The translations under genes and the position numbers were made by a program. The notes beneath the pieces were generated by a model, which searched no databases, had not been told where the DNA came from, and worked only from the letters and a program-made list of their open reading frames with translations. A stretch of 64,000 bases of DNA from positions 372,001 to 436,000 of the forward strand of contig NZ_CP049332.1 of NCBI RefSeq assembly GCF_011064285.1. Reading direction: 5' to 3'. Source of the stretch: Vibrio ziniensis (GTDB taxonomy: Bacteria > Pseudomonadota > Gammaproteobacteria > Enterobacterales > Vibrionaceae). Within the stretch, counting starts at the first letter, position 1; the number at the start of each line of letters is the position of its first letter. Below, piece by piece: positions 8,959 to 17,740 of this stretch.

Positions 8959-9006
8959 ATGATTGTATTCAACACTCGCCGTGCAAGTTCAGAGAAGAAA
9001 GCTTAA
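8959..9006 (+). CDS. Candidate 15-residue peptide or leader upstream of rsgA
   Basis: ATG at 8959 opens a 15-codon frame (MIVFNTRRASSEKKA) closed by TAA. A near-perfect ribosome binding site, GAGGAG at 8947-8952, sits six bases before the ATG, stronger than those of most genes here. A possible extended -10 (TGCTATCAT) lies about 40 bp upstream. Downstream is a GC-rich hairpin (9035-9055) and then rsgA. The peptide is basic, with RR and KK pairs. I know no homologue. It may be a real small protein, a leader peptide, or chance. Confidence 0.4.
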   Translation: MIVFNTRRASSEKKA

Positions 9007-9034
9007 CTTTCAACCTTTTCTTCGTTTCGATTTG

Positions 9035-9055
9035 CCCGGTGTTTGATTAACCGGG
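9035..9055 (+). promoter_or_regulatory. GC-rich hairpin between small ORF and rsgA
   Basis: CCCGGT and ACCGGG form a perfect 6-bp stem with a 9-base loop, 28 bases after the small ORF. It lacks a T tract, so it looks more like a regulatory or protective RNA structure than a terminator. Confidence 0.4.
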
Positions 9056-9132
9056 GTCACACCTTTATTCGACCCTAGTCATATATAATTACGTTATAAG
9101 ACAGCGTACCTGCGCGTGTCTGGGGTAACCAA

Positions 9133-10191
9133 ATGAGTTTAAAAGAAACTTTATCACTTTCTTTGCCACAATTAGGATGGCGACCTGTTTACCAGCAACA
9201 ACTTAGTTGGGATGAATTAGAAACTACAATTCCTGCTCGTATCAGTGGACATCACCGTTCTGGCTACATCTGTTGGACAGAAAATGGCGAGATTCACTTA
9301 GATATCCACGCAAAGCTACCATCAATGACGGTAGGAGACTGGATACTGCTTGAACGGGAAACTCACCAGTTTATTAAACTGCTGGATCGCCAATCTCTCT
9401 TTAGCAGAAAAGCTGCTGGCATTAAATCTTACGAACAGCTTATCGCATCTAATGTGGACACGGTGTTCATTGTCTCATCACTCAATCATGATTTTAATTT
9501 GAGTCGTATTGAGCGTTATTTGGCTCTAGCCAAAGAGGCACAGGTTGAGCCAGTTATCGTCCTAACCAAAGCTGATTTATGTGATGATGTTGATGACAAA
9601 AAACAGCAGGTTCAAGCCTTAAACCCAATGCTAAATGTGGAATGCATCAATGCGCTTTCCTCAGAAAGCTGCCAAAGCTTAAAGCCATGGTGCAAAATAG
9701 GAAAAACCATCGCGTTTATGGGATCTTCTGGTGTAGGTAAATCTACCGTGGTGAATACACTAATGGGTAGCGAGACACAACAAACCAGCGGTATTCGTGA
9801 ACAGGACAGCAAAGGACGTCATACCACTACGTCTCGTTCGTTGCTTTCAATGCCTTCAGGCGCTTTGCTGCTTGATACTCCGGGAATGCGTGAAATTCAG
9901 ATTTCCGACTGTGAGCAAGGCATCGAAGAAGTCTTCGCCGATGTCGCCAATTTAGCGAATAAATGTCGTTTCAGTGATTGCAAACACATTAGCGAGCCTG
10001 GCTGTGCCGTGTTAAAGGCAATAGAAAGTGAAGAGCTTGATGAGAGAAGACTGCGTAACTATCGTAAACTTCTCGCCGAACAAGCACGAAATAGTGAATC
10101 CATAGCTGAAAGGCGTTCCAAAGAGAAAGATTTCCATAAACACGTGAAAAGCGTAATGAAGGAAATACAATCTAGGGAAAAAGGATATTAA
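9133..10191 (+). CDS. rsgA: Ribosome small-subunit biogenesis GTPase RsgA (second paralog)
   Basis: A 352-residue circularly permuted GTPase. Order: N-terminal OB-fold (about 20-95), G4 VLTKADL, G1 P-loop MGSSGVGKSTVVN, G2/switch GRHTTTSR, G3 DTPGM, then the C-terminal zinc motif NKCRFSDCKHISEPGC and a helical tail. RsgA hydrolyses GTP on the 30S subunit during late maturation. Vibrios usually carry another rsgA on chromosome I, so this is probably the chromosome II paralog; that is knowledge, not visible here. GGGGTAA precedes the ATG, and a strong terminator follows. Confidence 0.9.
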   Translation: MSLKETLSLSLPQLGWRPVYQQQLSWDELETTIPARISGHHRSGYICWTENGEIHLDIHAKLPSMTVGDWILLERETHQFIKLLDRQSLFSRKAAGIKSYEQLIASNVDTVFIVSSLNHDFNLSRIERYLALAKEAQVEPVIVLTKADLCDDVDDKKQQVQALNPMLNVECINALSSESCQSLKPWCKIGKTIAFMGSSGVGKSTVVNTLMGSETQQTSGIREQDSKGRHTTTSRSLLSMPSGALLLDTPGMREIQISDCEQGIEEVFADVANLANKCRFSDCKHISEPGCAVLKAIESEELDERRLRNYRKLLAEQARNSESIAERRSKEKDFHKHVKSVMKEIQSREKGY

Positions 10192-10202
10192 TCCGCTATA
10201 TA

Positions 10203-10230
10203 AGTAAAGGGTGAAATATCACCCTTTACT
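10203..10230 (+). terminator. Intrinsic terminator after rsgA
   Basis: AGTAAAGGGTGA and TCACCCTTTACT form a perfect 12-bp stem with a 4-base loop, followed by TTT, 11 bp after the rsgA stop. The next 195 bases to sstT are AT-rich with no recognised site. Confidence 0.9.
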
Positions 10231-10425
10231 TTTCACCAAAAACAACAGCTACAAATGCGAAACATTTCATCAAAAATGTGTCGAAATTCAACATCTCCGT
10301 TAAATATTATTCTAACTATAAATAAATCCTAGACACATTGTCCTGCAACGTTAATATTAGCCCCCTACAGCAACTACTGCTGTAAACATTACAATTCAAA
10401 CTATTTATTCATTGCAGGGATAATT

Positions 10426-11646
10426 ATGCAAAGCAACAATCTTTTTGCCCGCTTCGCTCGCGGCAATTTGGTGCTTCAGATCCTCGTTGGCATCGTTTTA
10501 GGTGCTATCGTCGCTTCTGTTTCACCAGATTCTGCTCAAAGCGTTGGCTTACTTGGTAACCTTTTTGTCGGAGCTTTAAAAGCCGTAGCACCAGTGCTTG
10601 TTTTCATCTTGGTTGCAGCGTCTATTGCTAATCAAAAGAAAAACCAACACACATACATGCGTCCTATAGTAATTTTATACTTACTAGGCACATTCACTGC
10701 AGCTCTAACAGCCGTTGTACTGAGCTTCATGTTCCCAACAACTTTAACGCTTGTTGCGGGTGCAGAAGGTGCTAATCCTCCTCAAGGTATTACTGAAGTA
10801 CTGAATACACTTCTATTCAAGTTGGTTGATAACCCAGTAAATGCACTAATGTCAGCAAACTACATTGGTATTCTTGCTTGGGGCGTGGGTCTTGGTCTAG
10901 CACTTCACCATGCTTCAGCAACGACTAAAGCGGTGTTTGAAGACCTAAGCCATGGCGTTTCTCAAATCGTACGTTTCATTATCCGTCTAGCACCTTTTGG
11001 TATCTTCGGTCTTGTAGCTTCTACATTTGCGACAACTGGTTTCGGCGCTCTAGCTGGTTACGCTCAACTTCTTGCGGTTCTACTAGGTGCGATGGCATTT
11101 ATTGCTCTGATCGTTAACCCATTGATCGTATACGTAAAAACTGGTGAAAACCCATACCCGCTGGTTCTACAATGTTTACGTGAAAGTGGTATGACAGCAT
11201 TCTTCACTCGTTCAAGCGCAGCGAACATTCCAGTGAACATGGCACTTTGTGAGAAATTAGAACTGGATGAAGATACTTACTCTGTATCTATTCCTCTAGG
11301 CGCAACCATCAACATGGCGGGTGCAGCAATCACAATCACTGTACTTACGCTTGCTGCAGTAAACACATTGGGAATTGAAGTTGACTTGTTAACTGCTGTA
11401 CTACTAAGTGTTGTTGCTGCAATTTCTGCTTGTGGCGCATCTGGCGTTGCTGGTGGTTCATTACTTCTGATTCCACTAGCATGTGGTCTGTTTGGTATCT
11501 CAAATGATGTTGCGATGCAAGTAGTAGCCGTTGGCTTCATCATTGGCGTGATTCAGGATTCTGCGGAAACCGCGCTAAACAGCTCAACGGACGTTGTATT
11601 TACAGCAGCCGTTTGCAAAGCTGAGCATAAGAAATCTCAAAGATAA
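10426..11646 (+). CDS. sstT: Serine/threonine:Na+ symporter SstT
   Basis: A 406-residue DAACS-family transporter with eight membrane segments and two re-entrant hairpins. Diagnostic stretches are [20 protein letters not shown] (serine-rich hairpin 1), [19 protein letters not shown] (the NM-AG sodium-site motif) and [20 protein letters not shown] (hairpin 2). This pattern matches SstT rather than glutamate or dicarboxylate relatives. It imports L-serine and L-threonine with sodium. AGGGA precedes ATG 10426. The gene is monocistronic, with a terminator at 11676. Confidence 0.93.
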   Translation: MQSNNLFARFARGNLVLQILVGIVLGAIVASVSPDSAQSVGLLGNLFVGALKAVAPVLVFILVAASIANQKKNQHTYMRPIVILYLLGTFTAALTAVVLSFMFPTTLTLVAGAEGANPPQGITEVLNTLLFKLVDNPVNALMSANYIGILAWGVGLGLALHHASATTKAVFEDLSHGVSQIVRFIIRLAPFGIFGLVASTFATTGFGALAGYAQLLAVLLGAMAFIALIVNPLIVYVKTGENPYPLVLQCLRESGMTAFFTRSSAANIPVNMALCEKLELDEDTYSVSIPLGATINMAGAAITITVLTLAAVNTLGIEVDLLTAVLLSVVAAISACGASGVAGGSLLLIPLACGLFGISNDVAMQVVAVGFIIGVIQDSAETALNSSTDVVFTAAVCKAEHKKSQR

Positions 11647-11675
11647 GTAGTCACTCAAGCGACTCGCCGTTCAAA

Positions 11676-11705
11676 AAAATCCGCCTCTGTAGGGCGGATT
11701 TTTAT
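11676..11705 (+). terminator. Intrinsic terminator after sstT
   Basis: AATCCGCC / GGCGGATT stem flanked by A and T runs; it may also serve the convergent bactofilin operon. Confidence 0.9.
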
Positions 11706-11734
11706 TTCTAAATAATTACTTGTTGTCCAAATAG

Positions 11735-12205
11735 TTACTTCTGAGCAGCGAGTTTAGGTTCTTGGGTTTTCACCTCTTGTACCTTTGTCTCTTGAGCTTT
11801 CACTTCTTTCACTTTATCTGCCAATTCAACCACAGATTTACTGTCTGCGTTATTCTCTGCAGCATGAGTAACACCGTTGAAACGACCACCCTGCTCGATA
11901 CTCAAATCATCACTGTAAATAGTACCAGTAACTTTACCACGACGTAGAATTTCGATTTTAGTCGCGTGACAAATTCCTTCGAATTCACCATTGATAACAA
12001 TGTGCTTTGCAAAAATTTCGCCGCTAGCTCGACCAGATTCGCTAATAATTAAAGTTTTATTAACGTGAATTTCACCTTCAACTGCGCCATCCACTTGCAT
12101 ATTGCTTTCTACCCGGAATTTTCCGTTGATTGAACAGCCTTTTGCAATGAGAGTGGTAGCTGAGTGCTGACTCTTAGCTCGACTTGATTTACCAAAGATT
12201 CCCAT
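11735..12205 (-). CDS. Bactofilin (polymer-forming cytoskeletal protein)
   Basis: A 156-residue DUF583 protein. After a short N-terminal tail (MGIFGKSSRAKSQH) comes the right-handed beta-helix core of repeated short strands with glycines (IAKGCSINGKFRVESNMQVDGAVEGEIHVNKTLIISESGRASGEIFAKHIVINGEFEGI), then a charged low-complexity tail with repeated KVQEVKTQEPK-like units. Bactofilins polymerise without nucleotide and organise cell-wall enzymes. Its start lies inside the upstream M23 peptidase gene, overlapping it by 97 bases in another frame. Such pairing with M23 endopeptidases is known in several phyla. Confidence 0.9.
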   Translation of the reverse strand: MGIFGKSSRAKSQHSATTLIAKGCSINGKFRVESNMQVDGAVEGEIHVNKTLIISESGRASGEIFAKHIVINGEFEGICHATKIEILRRGKVTGTIYSDDLSIEQGGRFNGVTHAAENNADSKSVVELADKVKEVKAQETKVQEVKTQEPKLAAQK

Positions 12206-13056
12206 CGAATACCTTTAACCTCACTAAATATCGTCTCAAAGTTATTTATTCCCCAATGAACAAACGGTTTAGGGTCTAATGAACGACCGACGAATCGAAT
12301 TTCATAATGTAAATGTGGTCCTGAAGAAAGGCCACTATTGCCTGAGTAAGCAATCAAATCACCCTTTTGAACAAAGTCGCCACTGTTAACTGCGAATTTT
12401 TGTAAGTGTGAAAAAGAGCTGCTAAACCCGTGCATATGCAATAAGCGAAGAAAATTACCTGACCCTTGATCACTTTTACGGGTAATTTCCACAACACCAT
12501 CTGCAGGCGCATAAATTGGGGTTCCAGTATTTACAGCAAAATCTTGGCCCCGATGAAACGCTGCTTTCCCAGTTACTGGGTGAACCCTTTTACCATAACT
12601 AGACGAAATTCGTCCTTTTTGTACAGGAGAACCGCTTGGAATTTGAGTCAACATCACCATCCTTACTGATGAGGTAATTGCAGCCGTATCTAAACGGGAC
12701 TCCAATTCGGAAGATGTTTCTCCCATTCCGAGCACTTTCTCAAGGTCACCAAGTTTGTCTGAAACAAGTTGAATTTTTTCTTCTCGTTCCAATAGATCTC
12801 CCTCTAAGTTAGCTTTTAAACTTTTGAGAGAAGATACTTCTTCAGATAGCGTTAATGATTTATTTTCCAGTTCAAGCTGCTTTAAACGCGCAAAGTAAGC
12901 GTCATTAACGAGTTTATATATAAACGCTCCCGTAGCAAGAACACTGGCAAACAGTAAATAACCAATACCTTTTAAACAATATCGATAAAGCTTCCCTAGA
13001 TGGAAATGCCGTGTCCCGTTAATCGAAGAAACGGAAACTATTACGTTTTCTTTCAT
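12109..13056 (-). CDS. M23-family metallopeptidase (murein endopeptidase)
   Basis: A 315-residue bitopic protein: a cytoplasmic N-terminus, a membrane segment at about 31-52 (GIGYLLFASVLATGAFIYKLV), a periplasmic coiled coil (about 60-115), then an M23 LytM domain. Zinc and catalytic residues are intact: HRGQD (HxxxD) and GPHLHYE (HxH). It is expected to cut peptidoglycan cross-links. A C-terminal extension of about 40 residues continues past the fold, and its coding sequence contains the bactofilin start. The pair therefore forms a coupled operon for local cell-wall remodelling. Confidence 0.9.
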   Translation of the reverse strand: MKENVIVSVSSINGTRHFHLGKLYRYCLKGIGYLLFASVLATGAFIYKLVNDAYFARLKQLELENKSLTLSEEVSSLKSLKANLEGDLLEREEKIQLVSDKLGDLEKVLGMGETSSELESRLDTAAITSSVRMVMLTQIPSGSPVQKGRISSSYGKRVHPVTGKAAFHRGQDFAVNTGTPIYAPADGVVEITRKSDQGSGNFLRLLHMHGFSSSFSHLQKFAVNSGDFVQKGDLIAYSGNSGLSSGPHLHYEIRFVGRSLDPKPFVHWGINNFETIFSEVKGIRWESLVNQVELRVSTQLPLSLQKAVQSTENSG

Positions 13057-13506
13057 TCACAAATTCTAGTGTCCATATTGAAAGTGGCGGAATTCTAACA
13101 AGGAAATGCAACTGGCTAAACCACTTGGTTCCCGTTGTTGCTTCCAATTCACACTTCTGAGGCACTTTCCCTAATTATTAATAATTCAGCAGATGTAAAT
13201 AGATATGAAATTAAGTGCCTGATTTGATTTAGTGTTTGCTCATTTTCATGCACTAATCAATCAGTTATGCACACTAAAGAATAAGAATCTGCCGACATTT
13301 GAATCAGCGTCTATCGTTTAGATATCCTTGTACACCTACAGAGAATAGCTTCCACAAATTTGGCTAATGAAGTAGCAATAAAGAGTAGGTATTTTCGGCG
13401 TTCTTTATCAGCACCATGAAAACTCACCGTTCGCATTTATTGCTCATATTTTGCTCGCCAAAATTTTGTATCTAAATTACAAATATCTCACTAATAATTC
13501 CACTAT

Positions 13507-13527
13507 TTATTTCAATATGTGAAATAA
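13507..13527. promoter_or_regulatory. Perfect 8-bp inverted repeat, possible operator
   Basis: TTATTTCA and TGAAATAA are separated by five bases. It could bind a dimeric regulator of mtlA or of the adjacent transcript; identity unknown. Confidence 0.4.
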
Positions 13528-13536
13528 ATTAATAAG

Positions 13537-13552
13537 TGTGATTTATGTCTCC
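13537..13552 (+). promoter_or_regulatory. Weak CRP-like site
   Basis: TGTGA is perfect on the left, TCTCC on the right against TCACA. A second similar half site, TGTGA-N6-TCGAT, lies at 13588-13603. Confidence 0.3.
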
Positions 13553-13704
13553 TTAAATTTCTATATAAGGATTTAATTTTATGAATATGTGATTTTGATC
13601 GATAATTTTAAAAATGATTTTTTATCAAAAATGATACATTGAGCATTAAATACAAATTGACAAAAAAATAAAATTAATTTTGTAACAAAATTACATAACA
13701 AAAA

Positions 13705-13720
13705 AATGATGAAGATCACA
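13705..13720 (+). promoter_or_regulatory. CRP binding site of mtlA promoter
   Basis: AATGA-N6-TCACA matches 8 of 10 positions of TGTGA-N6-TCACA. Its centre lies about 45 bp before a start point predicted from TATGAT at 13746-13751, a normal activator distance. cAMP-CRP control of mannitol uptake is expected. Confidence 0.6.
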
Positions 13721-13762
13721 AAGAAATTATTTGAAGTGCTTTAAATATGATTGTTTGATCAC

Positions 13763-13877
13763 AAAAAACCCGTTCTCAGAGCTAACTAGAAATTGTGTGG
13801 TAGATTTATTGAGTGTTAATCAATCAGCGGTTTTGGCGAACCGTTACTACAACAAAATTAATCAGAACATCGAACGG
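13763..13877 (-). ncRNA. mtlS: Candidate MtlS-like antisense RNA to mtlA leader
   Basis: On the minus strand a promoter-like pair TTGACC (13912-13907), 17-bp spacer and CATAAG (13889-13884) predicts a start near 13877. The strand reaches a run of six T residues (complement of 13763-13768) after about 115 bases. In V. cholerae the roughly 120-nt MtlS RNA is antisense to the mtlA 5' leader and represses MtlA synthesis; size and location here agree. The stem before the T run is weak, and sequence similarity to MtlS was not checked. Confidence 0.45.
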
Positions 13878-13886
13878 GGTACACTT

Positions 13887-15779
13887 ATGTTATCACCAGA
13901 AGCAAAGGTCAAGGTACAGAATTTTGGCCGATTCCTTTCCAATATGGTAATGCCGAATATCGGCGCGTTTATCGCTTGGGGTTTTATTACAGCACTATTC
14001 ATTCCAACTGGTTGGATTCCAAATGAAACACTATCCAGCATGGTTGGCCCAATGATCACTTACTTGCTACCACTACTTATCGGTTATACCGGTGGTAAAA
14101 TGGTTGCAGGCGATCGTGGTGCAGTTGTTGGTGCAGTAACCACTATGGGTGTCATTGTTGGTACTGACATTCCAATGTTTATGGGTGCAATGATTGCAGG
14201 CCCTCTTGGCGCTCTTGCTATCAAAAAATTCGACCAAGCTGTTCACGGTAAAGTGAAGAGCGGTTTTGAAATGCTAGTGAACAACTTCTCTGCTGGTATC
14301 ATCGGTATGATCTGCGCAATCATTGCGTACTTGATTATCGGCCCTGCAGTTAAAGTTCTTTCTACTGGTCTAGCTGCTGGCGTAAACACTCTAGTTGAAT
14401 CAGGTCTACTACCTTTAACTTCACTTTTTGTTGAGCCTGCTAAAATCCTATTCCTTAACAATGCTATCAACCACGGTATCTTCTCACCACTTGGTATTCA
14501 GCAATCTGAGGAACTAGGTAAGTCTATCTTCTTCCTAATCGAAGCTAACCCAGGCCCAGGTCTAGGTCTACTAATCGCTTACATGGTATTTGGTAAAGGT
14601 AGTGCTAAACAATCAGCAGCGGGTGCTTCAATCATCCACTTCCTAGGTGGTATCCACGAGATCTACTTCCCATACGTGCTAATGAACCCACGTCTAATCA
14701 TCGCTGTAATCGCAGGTGGCATGACTGGTGTATTCACTAACGTAATGTTTGATTCAGGTCTTGTATCTCCAGCATCTCCTGGTTCTATCTTCGCAGTTCT
14801 ACTGATGACTCCAAAATCGGCATTCGTTGGCGTTATCCTTTCAGTAATCTGTTCAGCAGCTGTTTCATTCTTCGTTGCATCGCTACTGATGAAAACTCAG
14901 AAACAAACAACGACTGAAGATGACGATTCTCTAGAACAAGCAACTAGCCAAATGCAAGACATGAAAGCGTCTTCTAAAGGTCAAACTGTTGTAGCTAACA
15001 TCGATATGGGCAGCGTTCGTAAAATCATCGTAGCTTGTGATGCCGGTATGGGTTCAAGCGCAATGGGCGCTAGCCTTCTACGCAAGAAAGTTGATGCTGC
15101 AAATCTCGATATTGAAGTAACAAACCTAGCAATTAACAATCTTCCTAGCGACGTAGATATCGTTGTAACTCACCGCGATCTTACTGACCGTGCACGTAAA
15201 CATGCAGCTAATGCTAAACACATTTCGCTATCAAACTTCCTTGATAACGCTCTGTACGACAACTTGGTTGCAGAACTTACAGCGGCTAAAGAGGGCGCGC
15301 TAAAAAAGCCTGAAGCACCAGCAAACACTGACTCTAGTGAAGACAAAACACTAAAGCTTTCCAATGAGAACATCTTCTTGGGCTTAACTCCAAAAAGCAA
15401 AGAAGAAGTGATCAAGTTTGCTGGTGAACAACTTGTAAAACTAGGCCATGTAGCACCTGAGTATGTCGAAGGCATGCTAGCGAGAGAGCAATTGGTGTCT
15501 ACATATCTGGGTGAGTCCATCGCTGTTCCTCACGGAACTATCGAAACTAAACAGTATGTTAAGAAAACCGGCATCGTTTTCTGCCAATTCCCTGAAGGTG
15601 TTCAGTGGGGTGAAGACGAAGACGATGTGGCGAAATTAGTTATCGGTATTGCTGCGCAAGGCGATGAACATATTCAAGTTATCACTGCTATCACCAACTC
15701 ACTTGATGACGAAGAAGCCATTGAGTGTTTGAAGACCACAACTAACCCTGGTGATGTTCTTCGTATATTAAATGGCTAA
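13887..15779 (+). CDS. mtlA: Mannitol-specific PTS enzyme IICBA
   Basis: 630 residues from ATG 13887 (MLSPEAKVKVQNFGRF), preceded by CGGGGT. The longer open frame from 13731 has no family support. Order: membrane IIC domain (about 1-340), IIB with the phosphorylated cysteine in VACDAGMGSS at residue 384, the same position as in E. coli MtlA, and IIA with the active histidine in AVPHGTIE at residue 549. It imports and phosphorylates mannitol to mannitol 1-phosphate. First gene of mtlADR; probable control by CRP, MtlR and an antisense RNA. Confidence 0.96.
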   Translation: MLSPEAKVKVQNFGRFLSNMVMPNIGAFIAWGFITALFIPTGWIPNETLSSMVGPMITYLLPLLIGYTGGKMVAGDRGAVVGAVTTMGVIVGTDIPMFMGAMIAGPLGALAIKKFDQAVHGKVKSGFEMLVNNFSAGIIGMICAIIAYLIIGPAVKVLSTGLAAGVNTLVESGLLPLTSLFVEPAKILFLNNAINHGIFSPLGIQQSEELGKSIFFLIEANPGPGLGLLIAYMVFGKGSAKQSAAGASIIHFLGGIHEIYFPYVLMNPRLIIAVIAGGMTGVFTNVMFDSGLVSPASPGSIFAVLLMTPKSAFVGVILSVICSAAVSFFVASLLMKTQKQTTTEDDDSLEQATSQMQDMKASSKGQTVVANIDMGSVRKIIVACDAGMGSSAMGASLLRKKVDAANLDIEVTNLAINNLPSDVDIVVTHRDLTDRARKHAANAKHISLSNFLDNALYDNLVAELTAAKEGALKKPEAPANTDSSEDKTLKLSNENIFLGLTPKSKEEVIKFAGEQLVKLGHVAPEYVEGMLAREQLVSTYLGESIAVPHGTIETKQYVKKTGIVFCQFPEGVQWGEDEDDVAKLVIGIAAQGDEHIQVITAITNSLDDEEAIECLKTTTNPGDVLRILNG

Positions 15780-15814
15780 AGCGTTCTTGGGTCATGCTCC
15801 TACACGATGAACTT

Positions 15815-15840
15815 AAGGCCGGTCTCCCCCGACTGGCCTT
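15815..15840 (+). terminator. Intercistronic hairpin, mtlA-mtlD
   Basis: AAGGCCGGTC / GACTGGCCTT (one G-T pair) with a C-rich loop, followed by CTTTTAAATTT. It may act as a partial terminator or stabilise mtlA mRNA. Confidence 0.6.
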
Positions 15841-15871
15841 CTTTTAAATTTGAATTTTTGGAAGGTATGTT

Positions 15872-17017
15872 ATGAAAGCGTTGCATTTTGGTGCTGGCAA
15901 CATTGGTCGCGGATTTATTGGTAAGTTACTCGCTGACGCAAACATTCATGTTACATTTACAGACGTCAATCAAGTTGTTGTAAATGAGCTGATCGCACGC
16001 AAAGAATACCCTGTAAAAGTGGTAGGTGCTGACTGCGTTACTGAAATTGTAACCGGTGTCACCGCAATAAATTCTACCGATCCTACGGTTGTTGATTGTG
16101 TTGCAGAGTCCGATCTCATTACAACGGCGGTTGGACCTACAGTTTTAAAAATCATTGCAAAAACATTAGCTCAAGGGCTTGAAAAACGAGTCGAGAGCGG
16201 TAAGACTTCGCCACTCAATATTATCGCCTGTGAGAACATGGTTCGTGGTACAACTCAACTAAAAGAAGCGGTATTCGAACTTCTTGCAGACGACATTAAG
16301 CCACAAGTTGAACAGTTTGTTGGTTTTGTTGACTCTGCGGTAGACCGTATCGTTCCTCCAGCAGAAGAAGGGGAAACAGATCCTCTAGCTGTCACAGTTG
16401 AAACGTTCAGCGAGTGGATTGTCGACGAAACTCAATTCAAAGGTGATATCCCTAACATTCCAGGCATGGAATGCACAGGCAACTTAATGGCATTTGTTGA
16501 GCGTAAGCTATTCACCCTAAATACTGGACACTGTGTGACGGCTTATTTAGGTAACATTGCAGGTCATAAAACGATCCGTGAAGCGATCGAAGACCCAGCG
16601 ATTCGTCGCGAAGTTAAACAAGCGATGGAAGAAAGTGGTGAAGTACTGATTAATCGCTACGGATTTGAAAGAGAAAAACACGCAGCCTATATCGAAAAAA
16701 TTCTAGGGCGTTTTGCAAATCCATTCCTAATTGATGAAGTGGATCGCGTTGGTCGCCAACCAATTAGAAAGTTAGGCCCAAATGATCGACTCATTAAGCC
16801 ATTACTCGGTACTATTGAGTACAACGTAGCAAATGGCACTCTACTAAAAGGCGTTGCTGCCGCGTTGAAATACACCAACGACAGTGATCCACAAGCAGTA
16901 GAACTGCAAGCATCTCTTCAAGAAGTTGGCGTGAAAAAAACACTTGCCCATTACACTGGCTTGGACGAGAACGGCAAAGAAATACAACAAATTGAAGCTT
17001 TATATGGTCAGTTCTGA
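15872..17017 (+). CDS. mtlD: Mannitol-1-phosphate 5-dehydrogenase
   Basis: A 381-residue polyol-specific long-chain dehydrogenase. The NAD-binding motif [13 protein letters not shown] opens the protein. Family stretches [25 protein letters not shown] and the helix with [20 protein letters not shown] follow; the Lys of that helix is the catalytic base in this family. It oxidises mannitol 1-phosphate to fructose 6-phosphate. GGAAGG precedes ATG 15872. It is the second gene of the mannitol operon, 92 bp after mtlA with a hairpin between. Confidence 0.96.
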   Translation: MKALHFGAGNIGRGFIGKLLADANIHVTFTDVNQVVVNELIARKEYPVKVVGADCVTEIVTGVTAINSTDPTVVDCVAESDLITTAVGPTVLKIIAKTLAQGLEKRVESGKTSPLNIIACENMVRGTTQLKEAVFELLADDIKPQVEQFVGFVDSAVDRIVPPAEEGETDPLAVTVETFSEWIVDETQFKGDIPNIPGMECTGNLMAFVERKLFTLNTGHCVTAYLGNIAGHKTIREAIEDPAIRREVKQAMEESGEVLINRYGFEREKHAAYIEKILGRFANPFLIDEVDRVGRQPIRKLGPNDRLIKPLLGTIEYNVANGTLLKGVAAALKYTNDSDPQAVELQASLQEVGVKKTLAHYTGLDENGKEIQQIEALYGQF

Positions 17018-17050
17018 ACAAAGAATGAACATTAAATAAAGCGACAACTT

Positions 17051-17075
17051 TAGAGGGCTGGTATTCAGTCCTCTA
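17051..17075 (+). promoter_or_regulatory. Intercistronic hairpin, mtlD-mtlR
   Basis: TAGAGGGCTG / CAGTCCTCTA (one G-T pair) with a 5-base loop lies between mtlD and mtlR. No T tract follows, so readthrough into mtlR is likely. Confidence 0.5.
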
Positions 17076-17100
17076 GCCCAAAATTTGATTAGAACATTAT

Positions 17101-17631
17101 ATGGTAAACACAATTAACGAAACTGAAATATTAGAACGATTAAATGATGCATCATCCGTTCGTGGTTATTTCATTGCTGCCGTAGAAGTATTCAGTGAAG
17201 CCATAAACGACTTGATGGAAAGAATCTTTCGCAAAGATAATTTCGCTGTTCAATCAGTAGTAGGTCCCCTACTGCACGATACAGGTCCATTAGGAAATCG
17301 TTCTGTCAGACTAAAGCTGCTTTATGGTTTAGGTGTTGTTGCCGACGATGTCTACCATGATATTGAGTGCTTTATCAAAATTCGTAATCAATTGAACAAA
17401 GACGGTTCGGAGTACACCTTCACCGATCCCAACATCGTGGCTCAAATAAAAGAGCTTAACCTTGTTAAGAAGTCCGGCATGGTGGCTTTTAATTCCATCG
17501 ATCCAGATTTAGATATCGACTTAGACTTTTATCACCTGCAACTGCAACGCCAACAGCAGATGATTAAGTCAGGTTTATCTCTTGCTATCATAGAAATATG
17601 CAATGACCTCAACAAAGAGAGCCCGTTTTAA
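17101..17631 (+). CDS. mtlR: Mannitol operon repressor MtlR
   Basis: A 176-residue all-helical protein of the MtlR/FumE family (VRGYFIAAVEVFSEAINDLMERIF, VGPLLHDTGPLGNRSVRLKLLYGLGVV, DVYHDIECFIKIRNQLNKD). The family has no classical helix-turn-helix; MtlR represses mtlA expression in E. coli and V. cholerae by a poorly understood mechanism. It is the third gene, 83 bp after mtlD. No clear ribosome site precedes ATG 17101, which suggests low translation, as expected for a regulator. Confidence 0.92.
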   Translation: MVNTINETEILERLNDASSVRGYFIAAVEVFSEAINDLMERIFRKDNFAVQSVVGPLLHDTGPLGNRSVRLKLLYGLGVVADDVYHDIECFIKIRNQLNKDGSEYTFTDPNIVAQIKELNLVKKSGMVAFNSIDPDLDIDLDFYHLQLQRQQQMIKSGLSLAIIEICNDLNKESPF

Positions 17632-17740
17632 TCGTTACAGAAAGTAATGTTCTCGTATTCCCACTTTTAAGTCATCACACTACCGTTTTTTCATCAGCAT
17701 GTTAGCCTTCTAACCATTATGTCTTGAATGAGAACCTGCA

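Larger units (their letters stand above)
13057..13886 (+). promoter_or_regulatory. 830-bp AT-rich control region upstream of mtlA
   Basis: No convincing gene lies between the M23 gene and mtlA. The right half is very AT-rich and contains a perfect inverted repeat (13507-13527), three CRP-like half or full sites (13537, 13588 and 13705), a plausible -10 TATGAT at 13746-13751, and the template for a candidate antisense RNA. The left part (13057-13500) shows nothing I can name. An in-frame extension of mtlA back to 13731 exists but is leader sequence. Confidence 0.6.

Noticed and set aside
13731..13886. N-terminal extension of mtlA by 52 codons
   Set aside because: MtlA homologues begin at the ATG 13887, and the extension overlaps the promoter -10 and leader RNA region.
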